Both the position numbers and the translations under genes were made by a program. The notes under the pieces were generated by a model, which saw nothing but the letters and a program-made list of their open reading frames with translations, had not been told where the DNA came from and searched no databases. From the NCBI RefSeq assembly GCF_018861125.1, contig NZ_JAHKQN010000036.1, positions 1 to 64,000 on the forward strand: a stretch of 64,000 bases of DNA. Reading direction: 5' to 3'. This DNA is from Cellulophaga baltica. GTDB taxonomy: Bacteria; Bacteroidota; Bacteroidia; Flavobacteriales; Flavobacteriaceae. Below, in pieces: positions 1-7,283 of the stretch (position 1 is its first letter; every line of letters begins with the position of its first letter).

Positions 1-543
1 TTTCTTTAGTTAAACAAGAGCAACAAGAACAATTAACCTTGTTACAAAGCATCCCAGGAATAGGACTTAAAACAGCTTTGTTTTTAATTGTAGTTACCGA
101 TGGTTTTGATAAGTTTGAAACTGCATCACAACTCTGTAGTTATGTAGGAATCACACCGACAATTAGAGAATCTGGCAGTAGTGTTAGAGGCCGTGCTAGA
201 ATTAGTAAAATAGGTAATCGAAAGCTTCGGAATCTTTTGTTTTTATGTGCTTTTAATGCTTGTAAACACAACAAAGCTTGCAGAGAACTATATCATCGGA
301 TAGTAAATAAAGGAAAAAGTAAAAAACTAGCTTTAATAGCAGTAGCTAATAAGTTATTAAAACAGTGTTTTGCTATTGCAAAATCAGGAATGCCTTATGA
401 TGAAACCTATGTTTCTGTTTTAAAGCTTAAGTAAAATTTAAATAAAAAAACAAGCATAAAAAAAGCTTAAACCAAAGTTTAAGCCTAGAATAATAGTATC
501 TAAATTTAACGAAGATTTTGTTTGTTTTTCACCTCAGTTCTTT
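1..543 (+). mobile_element. Right end of an IS110-family insertion sequence
   Basis: This comprises the transposase tail plus about 109 non-coding bases (435-543), which include short inverted words (AAGCTTAAAC/GTTTAAGC near 464-483). The right boundary is inferred. From base 544 the sequence is a cassette core site (GTTAGGC) whose partner GCCTAAC closes the same cassette at 1364-1370. The attC-like site expected to the left of 544 is absent and replaced by this element. Some IS110/IS1111 elements are known to target attC sites. The left end lies outside the window. Confidence 0.55.
3..434 (+). CDS. IS110-family transposase, C-terminal part (5' end outside window)
   Basis: The frame is open from the first bases and continues off the left edge, so only about 144 C-terminal residues are visible. 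The sequence matches the C-terminal domain of IS110/IS1111-type DEDD transposases: a helix-hairpin-helix-like start (LLQSIPGIGLKTA), then the conserved block ESGSSVRGRARISKIGNRKLR and a helical tail. In this family the block carries the catalytic serine. These enzymes move their element in a recombinase-like way without classical terminal inverted repeats. The next gene to the right is an inverted cassette gene, so the element ends in the roughly 110 bases after the stop. The family call is confident. Whether the upstream part is intact cannot be seen. Confidence 0.85.
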   Translation, partial: SLVKQEQQEQLTLLQSIPGIGLKTALFLIVVTDGFDKFETASQLCSYVGITPTIRESGSSVRGRARISKIGNRKLRNLLFLCAFNACKHNKACRELYHRIVNKGKSKKLALIAVANKLLKQCFAIAKSGMPYDETYVSVLKLK

Positions 544-544
544 G

Positions 545-1345
545 TTAGGCAACGTTTTCTTTCGCAATGTTTATTCTTTTCAACGTAGTTTCTTTAAATT
601 TCTCACTCAGTTCGTTTATCAAATCCTGATATTTTTCTAACTCTATGAGTTTCTCCCAGTTCTTTTCCTTTTCTAAATGACTTGAAATTGATGGAATCAG
701 ATTTTTTGGAAATGAATAAAATAATTCCTCTGGATTTTTTATGTCAGCTAAAAGTTTACTTATTTCTCGATGCTTACTTAAAATCTCAAAATATTTTTCG
801 GTTTCCTTTTCCTTTAACCTAATTTGAATTTCATTTTCTCTTTTTAGCTTTAAAATCCGCTCTAGTTTTTCTATTTGACCTAATGTAAAGCCTACGGGAA
901 TATATGCAGTCCCATACCATTTATCATCATAATCATCGTGTCGTAGATTCCCCCAAGTTACCGTTTTTCCGTTATGCCATTCTTTCAACGATAAATTTAA
1001 TCTCTTGTTTCCTTTGGGTGTGTAACCAAGTAGTTTACCGTCTCCATTATAAATTCCGACAGCGTACATATCGTGAGAATTGTTTTCGCACTTTGCGAAT
1101 CCAATAAATTGTCCATTGTCCGTTTCTGGATTCAGTTTTTGATAAAACATTCCTTTCATATCGAATGCTTTAATACCTTTCTTTTTGTAAAGTACGTTTT
1201 CTCCTTTTTCTATTGGTTTTACTTTAGATGGTTTTGAAGAAGAAACTTTATTTGGTTGCTGTTTTATTGGTTTTTTCGATTTGTTTTTACCTATAAAGTA
1301 GGCAATAACAATGATGATTATTATGATTGCGATAAATTCTGTCAT
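545..1345 (-). CDS. Membrane-anchored protein with a HIRAN-like domain (cassette gene)
   Basis: The 266-residue protein opens with a hydrophobic segment (about residues 4-18) followed by a Lys/Ser/Pro-rich linker. A central block (about 65-160) has the pattern GMFYQKL..GQFIGFAKCENNSHDMYAVGIYN..GKLLGYTPKG. It resembles HIRAN domains, small beta-rich modules that bind DNA ends in some repair proteins and also occur in stand-alone bacterial proteins. The C-terminal third is charged and helical. The TAA stop is formed by the cassette core (GCCTAAC), so the reading frame ends exactly at the recombination site. The gene lies alone in its cassette. The HIRAN assignment is by eye and the function is unknown. 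Confidence 0.6.
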   Translation of the reverse strand: MTEFIAIIIIIIVIAYFIGKNKSKKPIKQQPNKVSSSKPSKVKPIEKGENVLYKKKGIKAFDMKGMFYQKLNPETDNGQFIGFAKCENNSHDMYAVGIYNGDGKLLGYTPKGNKRLNLSLKEWHNGKTVTWGNLRHDDYDDKWYGTAYIPVGFTLGQIEKLERILKLKRENEIQIRLKEKETEKYFEILSKHREISKLLADIKNPEELFYSFPKNLIPSISSHLEKEKNWEKLIELEKYQDLINELSEKFKETTLKRINIAKENVA

Positions 1346-1363
1346 CGATTTTTTTTAAATGTT

Positions 1364-1563
1364 GCCTAACGTCTCGGCTATGGCAAGTAGGGCAGGCAAG
1401 GAAACTTTTCGTTTCCGTCTGCGCTCGTAGCCAAAGCTTTTTGTTTTGTTTTTATCTTTTTCATTTTAAAAGCCAAATCCAAAAGATTTGGCGGACTTAG
1501 TAAACATGCCAAAGCCATTAAATTTAGCACTTTATGCCCTATTTGCTATAGGTATTGTTCTAA
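1364..1563. repeat. attC-like recombination site A (200 bp)
   Basis: The site is bounded by cores GCCTAAC (1364-1370) and GTTCTAA (1557-1563). The outer arms pair: GGCTATGGCAAGTAGGGC at the left against GCCCTATTTGCTATAGG at the right, with a few G-T or bulged positions. The centre holds a second palindrome, CCAAATCCAAAAGATTTGG, followed by GCGGAC. The same layout recurs in five other sites of this array with different arm sequences. Confidence 0.75.
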
Positions 1564-2063
1564 GCAGTTTTTAGTCCATCCTTTTTTAGCTTTTTCTTAA
1601 TTCGGTTATCACAATAAAGTTCAACCTTTACATCTGAATTTTCAAGAAAAATCAAAACCTTTGAAATCTCTATCAAATTTTTGTCTAAAAAGATGTTATA
1701 TTTATTTCCTGATTTAAAATCAACTCTTAGACTGGTATTCATACGAAAACCTTGAAGAAATCCAGCTTCTTCGATTTCGTTGTATTTAAATTCCTTTCGA
1801 TTATTTTTAAATACTCCAAAAGGTTTTTTAAGTACAGCTTTGTCATCATATAAAATAAGTTCCCAAGCAGATAAGCGTAGAAAGATTTGAAAGGTCAAAC
1901 CTATTGTTGCAATACCAAGAATCATATTTTTCCAACTTCTCGGTGGATGTCCATAAAAGTCAACCAGATATAAAAGTCCAAAAACAGATGCGACTATGAC
2001 CAATATTACTCCTAAAGGGAATAATAAGTTTTGTTGGATTTTATGTACTGGTTTATTTTTCAA
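1560..2063 (-). CDS. Two-helix membrane protein, PH-like C-terminal region (cassette gene)
   Basis: The open frame runs further upstream, but that part lies inside attC-like site B. The first sensible start inside the cassette is TTG at 2063, giving about 167 residues (LKNKPVHKIQQN...). Two hydrophobic segments follow (LFPLGVILVIVASVFGLLYLV and MILGIATIGLTFQIFL). The C-terminal half is soluble and beta-rich (WELILYDDKAVLKKPFGVF...NEIEEAGFLQG), resembling bacterial PH-like membrane proteins. The stop lies in the core GTTCTAA of the neighbouring site. No function can be given. The start choice is inferred from cassette boundaries rather than a visible ribosome site. Confidence 0.5.
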   Translation of the reverse strand: MKNKPVHKIQQNLLFPLGVILVIVASVFGLLYLVDFYGHPPRSWKNMILGIATIGLTFQIFLRLSAWELILYDDKAVLKKPFGVFKNNRKEFKYNEIEEAGFLQGFRMNTSLRVDFKSGNKYNIFLDKNLIEISKVLIFLENSDVKVELYCDNRIKKKLKKDGLKTA

Positions 2064-2068
2064 ATTGC

Positions 2069-2262
2069 TTAGAACGGTTAGTATAAAACACGTAGGGCAG
2101 AAGATAAGTACTACACTTCGGGTTTGACACTTAGCCAAATATAATATTTTGATTTTATCTTTTTTATTGAAAATGCCAAATTTTATATTTGGCGACTTTA
2201 TAGACACACACAGAACTTTCGTTAAGCCTAAACTTCCCTATGTTTTTTATACATTGTTACCA
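2069..2262. repeat. attC-like recombination site B (194 bp)
   Basis: The cores are TTAGAAC (2069-2075) and GTTACCA (2256-2262). Outer arms GTATAAAACACGTAGGG and CCCTATGTTTTTTATAC are complementary. The internal palindrome is GCCAAATTTTATATTTGGCG near 2174, preceded by a second copy of its left half (GCCAAATATAATATTTTG near 2132). It closely resembles site D at 3696. Confidence 0.75.
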
Positions 2263-2822
2263 GCAGGCTTTTTTATCAGAGTTTTAAAAGACTCGGTCAG
2301 TTTTCTTAATTCAGTCTCCGTACTTTCGTCAATAATTTTTCCTTTTTTGTCAATTTTCCCTTTTATACCTTGAATCAAAAGTGTTGTCTGGTCTGTAAAT
2401 CTTGTCTGGATAGTTTCCATAATCAATTTCAATTCCTTGTGTCCTTTTTCACCGTTTGCGGAAGCTGTTATAATTCCAATTGGTTTGTCAGAGAAAACAG
2501 TTGTTGATACACACCATTCAATCATATTTTTTAAACCACTAGGAATACTAAAAACATACTCGGGTGTACAGATTATAATTCCATCTGCATTAGAGATTTT
2601 ATTTCGAAATTCAATGATTTTTTCAGGGACATTTTTGTCAGTTAATTCCGTTCTAAAATGCGGTAAACTGGTTAAATCATCTATTATTTCTATGTTAAAA
2701 TCAGTTTTTTCTAATTCAGATATCCACTTAAGAATAGATAGATTTCCCGAATTTTGACTTGCACTTCCACAAATTCCGATTATATTTTTCTTTTCTATCA
2801 TTGAGTTTATATTCGAGTGCAT
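2247..2822 (-). CDS. NAD(P)H-dependent FMN reductase (flavodoxin-fold) (cassette gene)
   Basis: The 191-residue protein belongs to the NADPH-dependent FMN reductase family, which reduces FMN or quinone-like substrates in the cytosol. The N-terminal strand runs into the phosphate-binding loop GSASQNSGN. The middle carries IICTPEYVFSIPSGLKNMIEWC, the usual flavin-contacting TPEY region, then KPIGIITASANGEKG. Length is normal for the family. An alternative start is the ATG of MIEKKN at 2801. The last codons (NNV-stop) lie inside the right arm of attC-like site B, so coding sequence overlaps the recombination site. Family call is firm; the physiological substrate is unknown. Confidence 0.85.
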   Translation of the reverse strand: MHSNINSMIEKKNIIGICGSASQNSGNLSILKWISELEKTDFNIEIIDDLTSLPHFRTELTDKNVPEKIIEFRNKISNADGIIICTPEYVFSIPSGLKNMIEWCVSTTVFSDKPIGIITASANGEKGHKELKLIMETIQTRFTDQTTLLIQGIKGKIDKKGKIIDESTETELRKLTESFKTLIKKPAGNNV

Positions 2823-2832
2823 TTGCGCTTGA

Positions 2833-2965
2833 TGGTAACGTTTATGTATAAGGAAAGTTGCGTATTTGTGTGCGAGGATTTTCCGAAGGAAAATCAGAAG
2901 CTAGCAAACGAGCAACTAACTTTGGTTTAGCTAAAACTAGCAATTTTTTTTATACGGTGTTGTGT
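2833..2965. repeat. attC-like recombination site C (133 bp, short form)
   Basis: The cores are TGGTAAC (2833-2839) and GTTGTGT (2959-2965). It is about 60 bp shorter than the other sites and lacks the CCAAATTT...AAATTTGG inner palindrome. It has instead GATTTTCCGAAGGAAAATC (2878-2896), an almost perfect hairpin, and paired words AGTTGC/GCAACT further out. This suggests a different lineage of the same site type. Confidence 0.6.
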
Positions 2966-2973
2966 GCAGTTTT

Positions 2974-3678
2974 TTATATTCCATTTCTACTTTTCCAATT
3001 ACCCATTGTTGTTGGATGTTCATTGTCGATAGGATAATTCCGATTTACAAAGTCAAACTGTTTTGGTGTTAGCAAAACGAACATTCCATCATTTCCGCAA
3101 TTAATTGGGTAAAACTGTTCGTCCGAATTTTGTCTTCTTAATTCAGCGTTTAACATTTCTATAAAATTGATATATGCAATTCCCCAATCCAGGTCAGAAA
3201 ATTGTCCTTCAAACGCTGTGTATTGAATTCCGTTCAGTTCGATTGTGTGTTTCCAACTATTTTGGTCGTGTTCGCTTTTTTCGTTTGCGTATTCTAATTC
3301 CAGCTCTAGTTTTTCAAAAGTCGGTTTAACTTGAGTCAAATATTCTGTTAATCCACCAATCTCAAAAAGTTCCTCACAATCTACCCAATGATAGCGATTG
3401 TCCATAAAATTCAGCGTTTCTCCTCGCATTGGTCCTTGAAAAAACTTCAAGTCCGAATAAGATTTTTCAAAATCAGCTTTAACTGTTTCCAATTCAGATT
3501 CGCTAGTCAGATTAAAATAACTTAATTTCTCCAATTCCGCAACGACTTCTTTTCCGCTCAATTTTTTCTGAATTACTTTCTCTGGATTTGAGTTTTTGAT
3601 TTTTGAAACCGCATTATCCTTTTTGGAATTACAAGCCCAAAAAGTGGAAAAAATTATGATTAAAAAAATATATTTCAT
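2974..3678 (-). CDS. Predicted lipoprotein of unknown function (cassette gene)
   Basis: About 234 residues starting at the ATG of MKYIFLIII (3678). The frame also runs from a GTG at 3699, but that is inside the cassette core. A short hydrophobic signal ends in FWAC followed by NSKKDN, a typical lipobox with a charged tail, so the mature protein should be lipid-anchored. The rest is acidic and soluble, with several Trp/Tyr-rich stretches (DNRYHWVDCEELFEIGG; FSDLDWGIAYINFIEML). I do not recognise the family. It is the only gene in its cassette. Confidence 0.6.
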   Translation of the reverse strand: MKYIFLIIIFSTFWACNSKKDNAVSKIKNSNPEKVIQKKLSGKEVVAELEKLSYFNLTSESELETVKADFEKSYSDLKFFQGPMRGETLNFMDNRYHWVDCEELFEIGGLTEYLTQVKPTFEKLELELEYANEKSEHDQNSWKHTIELNGIQYTAFEGQFSDLDWGIAYINFIEMLNAELRRQNSDEQFYPINCGNDGMFVLLTPKQFDFVNRNYPIDNEHPTTMGNWKSRNGI

Positions 3679-3695
3679 TGGTTTGGTCAAATTGC

Positions 3696-3888
3696 ACACA
3701 ACGTTCAGTATAAGAAACGTAGGGCAGGTGATAAGCGATATGTTTCAGTTTGGTACTAAGCCAAATATAGTATTTTGCTTTTATCTTTTTTGTTGAAAAT
3801 GCCAAATTTTATATTTGGCGACTTTGTAAATAAATACAGACCTTCCGGAATGCCTTAATTGACCTATGTTTTTTATACATTGTTAGCA
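3696..3888. repeat. attC-like recombination site D (193 bp)
   Basis: The cores are ACACAAC (3696-3702) and GTTAGCA (3882-3888). Arms GTATAAGAAACGTAGGGC and ACCTATGTTTTTTATAC pair over most of their length. The inner palindrome is GCCAAATTTTATATTTGGCG near 3802. It is nearly identical to site B over its central 130 bases, although the cores differ, as expected when cores travel with individual cassettes. Confidence 0.75.
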
Positions 3889-3925
3889 TACGTTTTTTTC
3901 TTTTCACAAATTAAGTTCAAACTTA

Positions 3926-3983
3926 TTTGGAACATTCGTTCTGTTATTTGTATGTTTGTATTCAGAATGAACGTTCTGTTATT
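3926..3983 (+). promoter_or_regulatory. Promoter and paired operator-like repeats upstream of the cassette SDR gene
   Basis: A Bacteroidota-type promoter is visible: TTTG at 3926-3929 and TATGTTTG at 3951-3958, 21 bases apart. Two related 20-bp repeats overlap it: GGAACATTCGTTCTGTTATT at 3929-3948, between the boxes, and AGAATGAACGTTCTGTTATT at 3964-3983. Both contain a small palindrome around GTTC. They are placed where a TetR-type repressor, encoded just downstream, could block transcription. Confidence 0.6.
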
Positions 3984-4006
3984 GTTAATAATTAAAAACA
4001 TAAAAA

Positions 4007-4762
4007 ATGAGTAAATTAAATGGGAAGATTGCCATAGTCACAGGAGGTAATAGTGGAATTGGTTATGCGTCAGCTAAAGAATTAAAAAGTCAAGGAGCAA
4101 CTGTTGTAATCACAGGGAGAAATCCAGAAAAAGTATCTGAAGCGTCAGAAGAACTTGGAGTCAAAGGAATTGTTGCTGATGTGAAAAAACTTTCAGCAAT
4201 AGATGATTTGGTGTCACAAGTAAAATCTGAATTCGGAAAAGTTGATGTTTTATTTGTAAATGCAGGGATTTTTCAGCCTGCACCAGTTGGTCAAATAAGC
4301 GAAGAAATGTTTGACCATCAAATGGGGATAAATTTTAAAGGAGCTTTGTTCACTACAGAGAAATTCCTACCTATCTTAAATGACGGAGCGTCAATTATTA
4401 ATCTGTCTTCTGTAAATGCTTATACAGGTATGCCTAATACAGCTGTTTATGCAGCATCTAAAGCAGCTTTAAATTCATATACTCGTACTGCAGCTACTGA
4501 ATTGGCACCTAGAAATATTAGAATAAACTCAGTTAATCCTGGACCAGTTTCCACTCCAATTTTTGGAAAAACGGGAATGGAAGAAGAACAATTGAATGGT
4601 TTTGCTCAAGCTATGCAAGAACGTATTCCTTTAAAACGTTTCGGTCAGCCAGAAGATATTGCTAAATTGGTTTCATTTTTAGCTTCCGATGATGCTTCTT
4701 TTATAACAGGAAGTGAATATAATATTGATGGAGGAATTAATATTAACCCTCTTTTAGGCTAA
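4007..4762 (+). CDS. SDR-family oxidoreductase (cassette gene)
   Basis: This is a 251-residue short-chain dehydrogenase/reductase. The dinucleotide-binding loop TGGNSGIG is at residues 12-19, NAG follows (VLFVNAGIF), the catalytic Ser is in NLSSVNAY, the YAASK motif holds Tyr and Lys, and the C-terminal SDR signature includes ITGSEYNIDGG. Length is typical. TGRNP after the second strand suggests NADP(H) preference. It reads against the other cassette genes and has its own promoter at 3926-3958. A TetR-family gene follows after about 80 bases, so the two form a regulator/enzyme unit within a single cassette. Such pairs commonly respond to small toxic organic molecules; the substrate is unknown. 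Confidence 0.85.
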   Translation: MSKLNGKIAIVTGGNSGIGYASAKELKSQGATVVITGRNPEKVSEASEELGVKGIVADVKKLSAIDDLVSQVKSEFGKVDVLFVNAGIFQPAPVGQISEEMFDHQMGINFKGALFTTEKFLPILNDGASIINLSSVNAYTGMPNTAVYAASKAALNSYTRTAATELAPRNIRINSVNPGPVSTPIFGKTGMEEEQLNGFAQAMQERIPLKRFGQPEDIAKLVSFLASDDASFITGSEYNIDGGININPLLG

Positions 4763-4776
4763 TTTTTTTAGCTTTT

Positions 4777-4830
4777 TTTGGAATGATAGTTCCAGTAAGT
4801 TATCTTTGTGGAAGTGATAATATCACTTCC
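4777..4830 (+). promoter_or_regulatory. Promoter and palindromic operator for the TetR-family gene
   Basis: TTTG at 4777-4780 and TATCTTTG at 4801-4808 are 20 bases apart and match the Bacteroidota promoter pattern. Immediately downstream, 4810-4830 is a 21-base palindrome with arms GGAAGTGATA and TATCACTTCC around one central A, sitting at the expected transcription start. A smaller palindrome GGAATGATAGTTCC lies at 4780-4793. Autoregulation by the encoded repressor is the simplest reading. Confidence 0.6.
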
Positions 4831-4842
4831 ACATTTTATTAT

Positions 4843-5424
4843 ATGCCAAGAGTAAAGTTATTTGATGAGAATGAAGTGTTAGTCAAAGCAATGAATTTGT
4901 TTTGGAAGCAAGGATATTCTGCAACATCTGTTCAAGATTTAGTAAGCCATTTAGGTATTAATAGAGCAAGTATTTATGATACTTTTGGAGACAAAGACAA
5001 ACTTTTTAAAAAATCATTTCAACTTTATCGTAAGCAGAGTAGAGAAGGGTTAATTCAGTTTTTTGAAAACAAACAGAATGTTAAAATTGGATTTTCAGAA
5101 CTTTTTAAAAATGCGATTCAAGAAGCTATTAATGATAAAGAAAGAAAAGGTTGTTTTGTTGTAAATACTATTACTGAGCTTGTCCCAAATGATGAAAGTT
5201 TAAATGAAGTCTTAGAAATAAATAAGCAAGATTTTATAAATATATTCTTTGAATATTTAAAGAAAGGTAAGGAAATCGGTCAATTAAAAACAAATCAAGA
5301 CTTAAAATCTCTGGCTACTCTTTTTTATACTTTGTATAATGGAATTCGAGTTGTTTCCAAGGTTCGCCCAAACAAAAAGGAATTAACTGATTCTATTAAA
5401 GTTGCATTGTCTTTATTATTTTGA
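4843..5424 (+). CDS. TetR-family transcriptional regulator (cassette gene)
   Basis: The frame is open from 4783, but the likely start is the ATG of MPRVKLFDENEVL at 4843, downstream of a promoter and palindrome; this gives about 193 residues. The N-terminal HTH is clear: ALNL-type helix, then GYSATSVQDLVSHLGINRASIYDTFGDKDKLF, the AcrR/TetR signature. The C-terminal ligand domain contains GCFVVNTITEL, common in the subgroup that responds to organic or electrophilic compounds. It probably represses itself and the adjacent SDR gene through the operator-like repeats. Stop at 5424, about 10 bases before the attC-like core. Confidence 0.85.
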   Translation: MPRVKLFDENEVLVKAMNLFWKQGYSATSVQDLVSHLGINRASIYDTFGDKDKLFKKSFQLYRKQSREGLIQFFENKQNVKIGFSELFKNAIQEAINDKERKGCFVVNTITELVPNDESLNEVLEINKQDFINIFFEYLKKGKEIGQLKTNQDLKSLATLFYTLYNGIRVVSKVRPNKKELTDSIKVALSLLF

Positions 5425-5433
5425 CCAAATGTA

Positions 5434-5628
5434 TGCTAACGTTAAATATATGGCAAGTTGGGCAGAAAATAAGCGATTACTTTCAGTTTTGCCACAAGCC
5501 AAATCTTTTGTATTTTGTTTTAATTTTTCTCTTTTAATACCAAATCAAAAGATTTGGCGACTTTGCAAATAGAGAATTACTTTTGGATTAAAAACTAATC
5601 GCCCAATTTGCTATATATAGTGTTAGGT
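5434..5628. repeat. attC-like recombination site E (195 bp)
   Basis: The cores are TGCTAAC (5434-5440) and GTTAGGT (5622-5628). Arms ATATATGGCAAGTTGGGC and GCCCAATTTGCTATATAT pair, with two G-T contacts. The inner palindrome CCAAATCAAAAGATTTGG is near 5541 and its left half-copy GCCAAATCTTTTG is near 5499. Confidence 0.75.
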
Positions 5629-5865
5629 GCTTTTTACTATTTTGGCTGTGTTACAATTCGAACACCACCAATATTCGTTTTTACTATCTTTTAATTTAGA
5701 TTCCGTTTTCTTTCTGCAATTTGAGCAATTCCGCTCGTCAGATTCATTCTCGAATGCTCTATATTGGCAGTTTCCACAGTCTCAAATTGTCAGAGGTGAT
5801 TCTTCTTCGTCAACTTTCCAATTGAAATTATCTACTTTACAATTCGGACAGATTTGAGTTGCCAT
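5623..5865 (-). pseudogene. Zinc-ribbon protein interrupted by one in-frame TGA (cassette gene)
   Basis: Read on the minus strand from ATG at 5865, the frame gives MATQICPNCKVDNFNWKV, then LTI-stop-DCGNCQYRAF, then NCSNCRKK and WWCSNCNTAK, ending at a TAA formed by the attC core (ACCTAA). Four Cys pairs (CPNC, CGNC, CSNC, CSNC) point to two zinc ribbons. The only interruption is TGA at 5784-5782, where TGG (Trp) would restore the frame. The ATG overlaps the stop of the upstream gene (TAATG), so the two were translationally coupled. It could be a recent nonsense mutation or a sequencing error. The 76-residue open frame on the opposite strand is a shadow. Confidence 0.6.
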
Positions 5866-6242
5866 TAGATTACGTAATTTAGTGAGTTTTTGTTTTTCTC
5901 TATGAAATCATAAGCTGTTTTATTACCCAACCCAAAGAATAATATTTCTCCATATTTATATATTAATAGTTCAAACTCTCTTTTTAGAAATAAGCTTGAA
6001 TCTAATTTTTTAAGTTCAGATAAAACGAAAGAATTTAATTCAGGTTTTGTTGGTCCTTTCTTTAATTCCTCTTTTAACCTATTCATTAAAACTGTAAAAT
6101 GCTCAACTAACCATTCAGTTTTTTCTGGACGCGGACATTTTTCGCCAGTAAAATCGTTCATTCCTCCAAAGTCATAATCAGTAAAATGATAACTGTAGTT
6201 TAATATACTTTCAATTTTTTTTATTGCTTGAATATTTGTCAT
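5865..6242 (-). CDS. Hypothetical protein, 125 aa (cassette gene)
   Basis: Starts at ATG 6242, 11 bases after the cassette core (GTTAGGTGC), a spacing like that of other integron cassette genes. The protein is soluble and mostly helical, with an aromatic patch (YSYHFTDYDFGGMNDF) near the N-terminus and charged helices (MNRLKEELKKGPTKPEL). I do not recognise the family. Its stop overlaps the start of the broken zinc-ribbon gene as TAATG, indicating a two-gene cassette. Confidence 0.55.
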   Translation of the reverse strand: MTNIQAIKKIESILNYSYHFTDYDFGGMNDFTGEKCPRPEKTEWLVEHFTVLMNRLKEELKKGPTKPELNSFVLSELKKLDSSLFLKREFELLIYKYGEILFFGLGNKTAYDFIEKNKNSLNYVI

Positions 6243-6254
6243 TTTTCAAATTGC

Positions 6255-6451
6255 ACCTAACGGTATTGTGTATGAAACGTAGCGTGTAAATAAACGCTAG
6301 CTTTTCGGGTAAACACAGAGCCGAATTTTTATGTTTTGTTTTTAACTTATCAATCTTAAAAGCCAAATTTAAAAATTTGGCGGTCTTTGTAAATAAGCAC
6401 AAACCTTTTGATTTAGCACTTATGAGCTATGTTTTATACACCGTGTTGTAC
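6255..6451. repeat. attC-like recombination site F (197 bp)
   Basis: The cores are ACCTAAC (6255-6261) and GTTGTAC (6445-6451). Arms GTGTATGAAACGTAGC and GCTATGTTTTATACAC pair almost perfectly. The inner palindrome GCCAAATTTAAAAATTTGGC is near 6361. Arm bases differ from sites A, B, D, E and G while pairing is kept, which argues for selection on the folded strand. Confidence 0.8.
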
Positions 6452-6455
6452 ACAG

Positions 6456-7220
6456 TTAATTTTCATCAGCAAATATATTTTTCCCAAACACGTTATTAAA
6501 TTCAGAAATACTATCTTCTATTATACCATTCAATTCAATTAACAAATCTTGGAAATTCTCAGATTCTAATTTGATTTTCAACAAATCAAATACGGTAACT
6601 TTAATTTTCTCAATACTGAAAAAAGTATTTTTTTCTTTTGAAAATATCCTTTTGTAAGAGTTAGAACCTATAAGAATTAACATCGTGACAAAATCTGAAT
6701 ATTTATCTAATAGGTTATTAAATTTTTCGGCTCTATTATCAGTAAGTTTTTCTTGATATTTAAATCTTCTTGAGTTTATTGGTTCTGTATATGAAATCAA
6801 ATCAGAGCTAATTTCATAAATGCTTTTTGCAAATCTCTTTTCATACCAAAGCATTAAATAGTGCTCTTGAAATTCAATGTAAGAGAATAATCTAATATTA
6901 GTGCTATTTGAGTATTCTAGAGCTCCTTTTTGAAATCCTTTTTTTGAAATTATATAACCTATATTTCCTCCAGTTTCATTCATAATTGTGATAAAACTAT
7001 GAATTACAGTCTGAGGAATTTTGTTATTCCAATTTTTGCATTCAATTATATATTTAATTTTATCAATGCTTTTAGGGTCAATTGCATATACATCAATTTC
7101 AACTGTTCCTCTTGGGGTTTTTAATTCAACCTCTTTATTAGAGTCCAAGCCTATATCATTTAGGATTAAATTGACTTTGTTTTGTAAATCTTGCCAATCT
7201 TTAGGCTCTTTGGTTATCAT
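6456..7220 (-). CDS. Mrr-like restriction endonuclease fold protein (cassette gene)
   Basis: The 254-residue protein carries the PD-(D/E)XK nuclease core early in the chain: a Glu-containing helix (LQNKVNLILNDIG), then GTVEIDVYAID and YIIECKNWN, giving the D...ExK catalytic pattern of Mrr-type and related nucleases. The next segment (QTVIHSFITIMNETGGNIGYIISKKGFQKGA) matches the Mrr-type continuation. The C-terminal half is helical and unassigned. Related proteins cleave modified or foreign DNA. It may act as a stand-alone defence gene, a usual cargo of cassette arrays. No methylase is adjacent. The start is about 65 bases from the core, leaving room for a promoter. Confidence 0.7.
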   Translation of the reverse strand: MITKEPKDWQDLQNKVNLILNDIGLDSNKEVELKTPRGTVEIDVYAIDPKSIDKIKYIIECKNWNNKIPQTVIHSFITIMNETGGNIGYIISKKGFQKGALEYSNSTNIRLFSYIEFQEHYLMLWYEKRFAKSIYEISSDLISYTEPINSRRFKYQEKLTDNRAEKFNNLLDKYSDFVTMLILIGSNSYKRIFSKEKNTFFSIEKIKVTVFDLLKIKLESENFQDLLIELNGIIEDSISEFNNVFGKNIFADEN

Positions 7221-7283
7221 TAATAGTTGAGTTTGTTATTTGGGAATTTATAAATTAATTCTTTGCGTTTTTTGAGCAATTGT

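Noticed and set aside
2149-2373. Plus-strand open frame near 2.2 kb
   Set aside because: Lies over attC-like site B and antisense to the FMN reductase gene.
5782-5784. TGA as selenocysteine codon
   Set aside because: No hairpin resembling a SECIS element follows, Trp fits the position, and the protein is a zinc ribbon, not a known selenoprotein.
5627-5857. Plus-strand 76-residue open frame
   Set aside because: It is antisense to the zinc-ribbon gene, whose Cys pairs are convincing.
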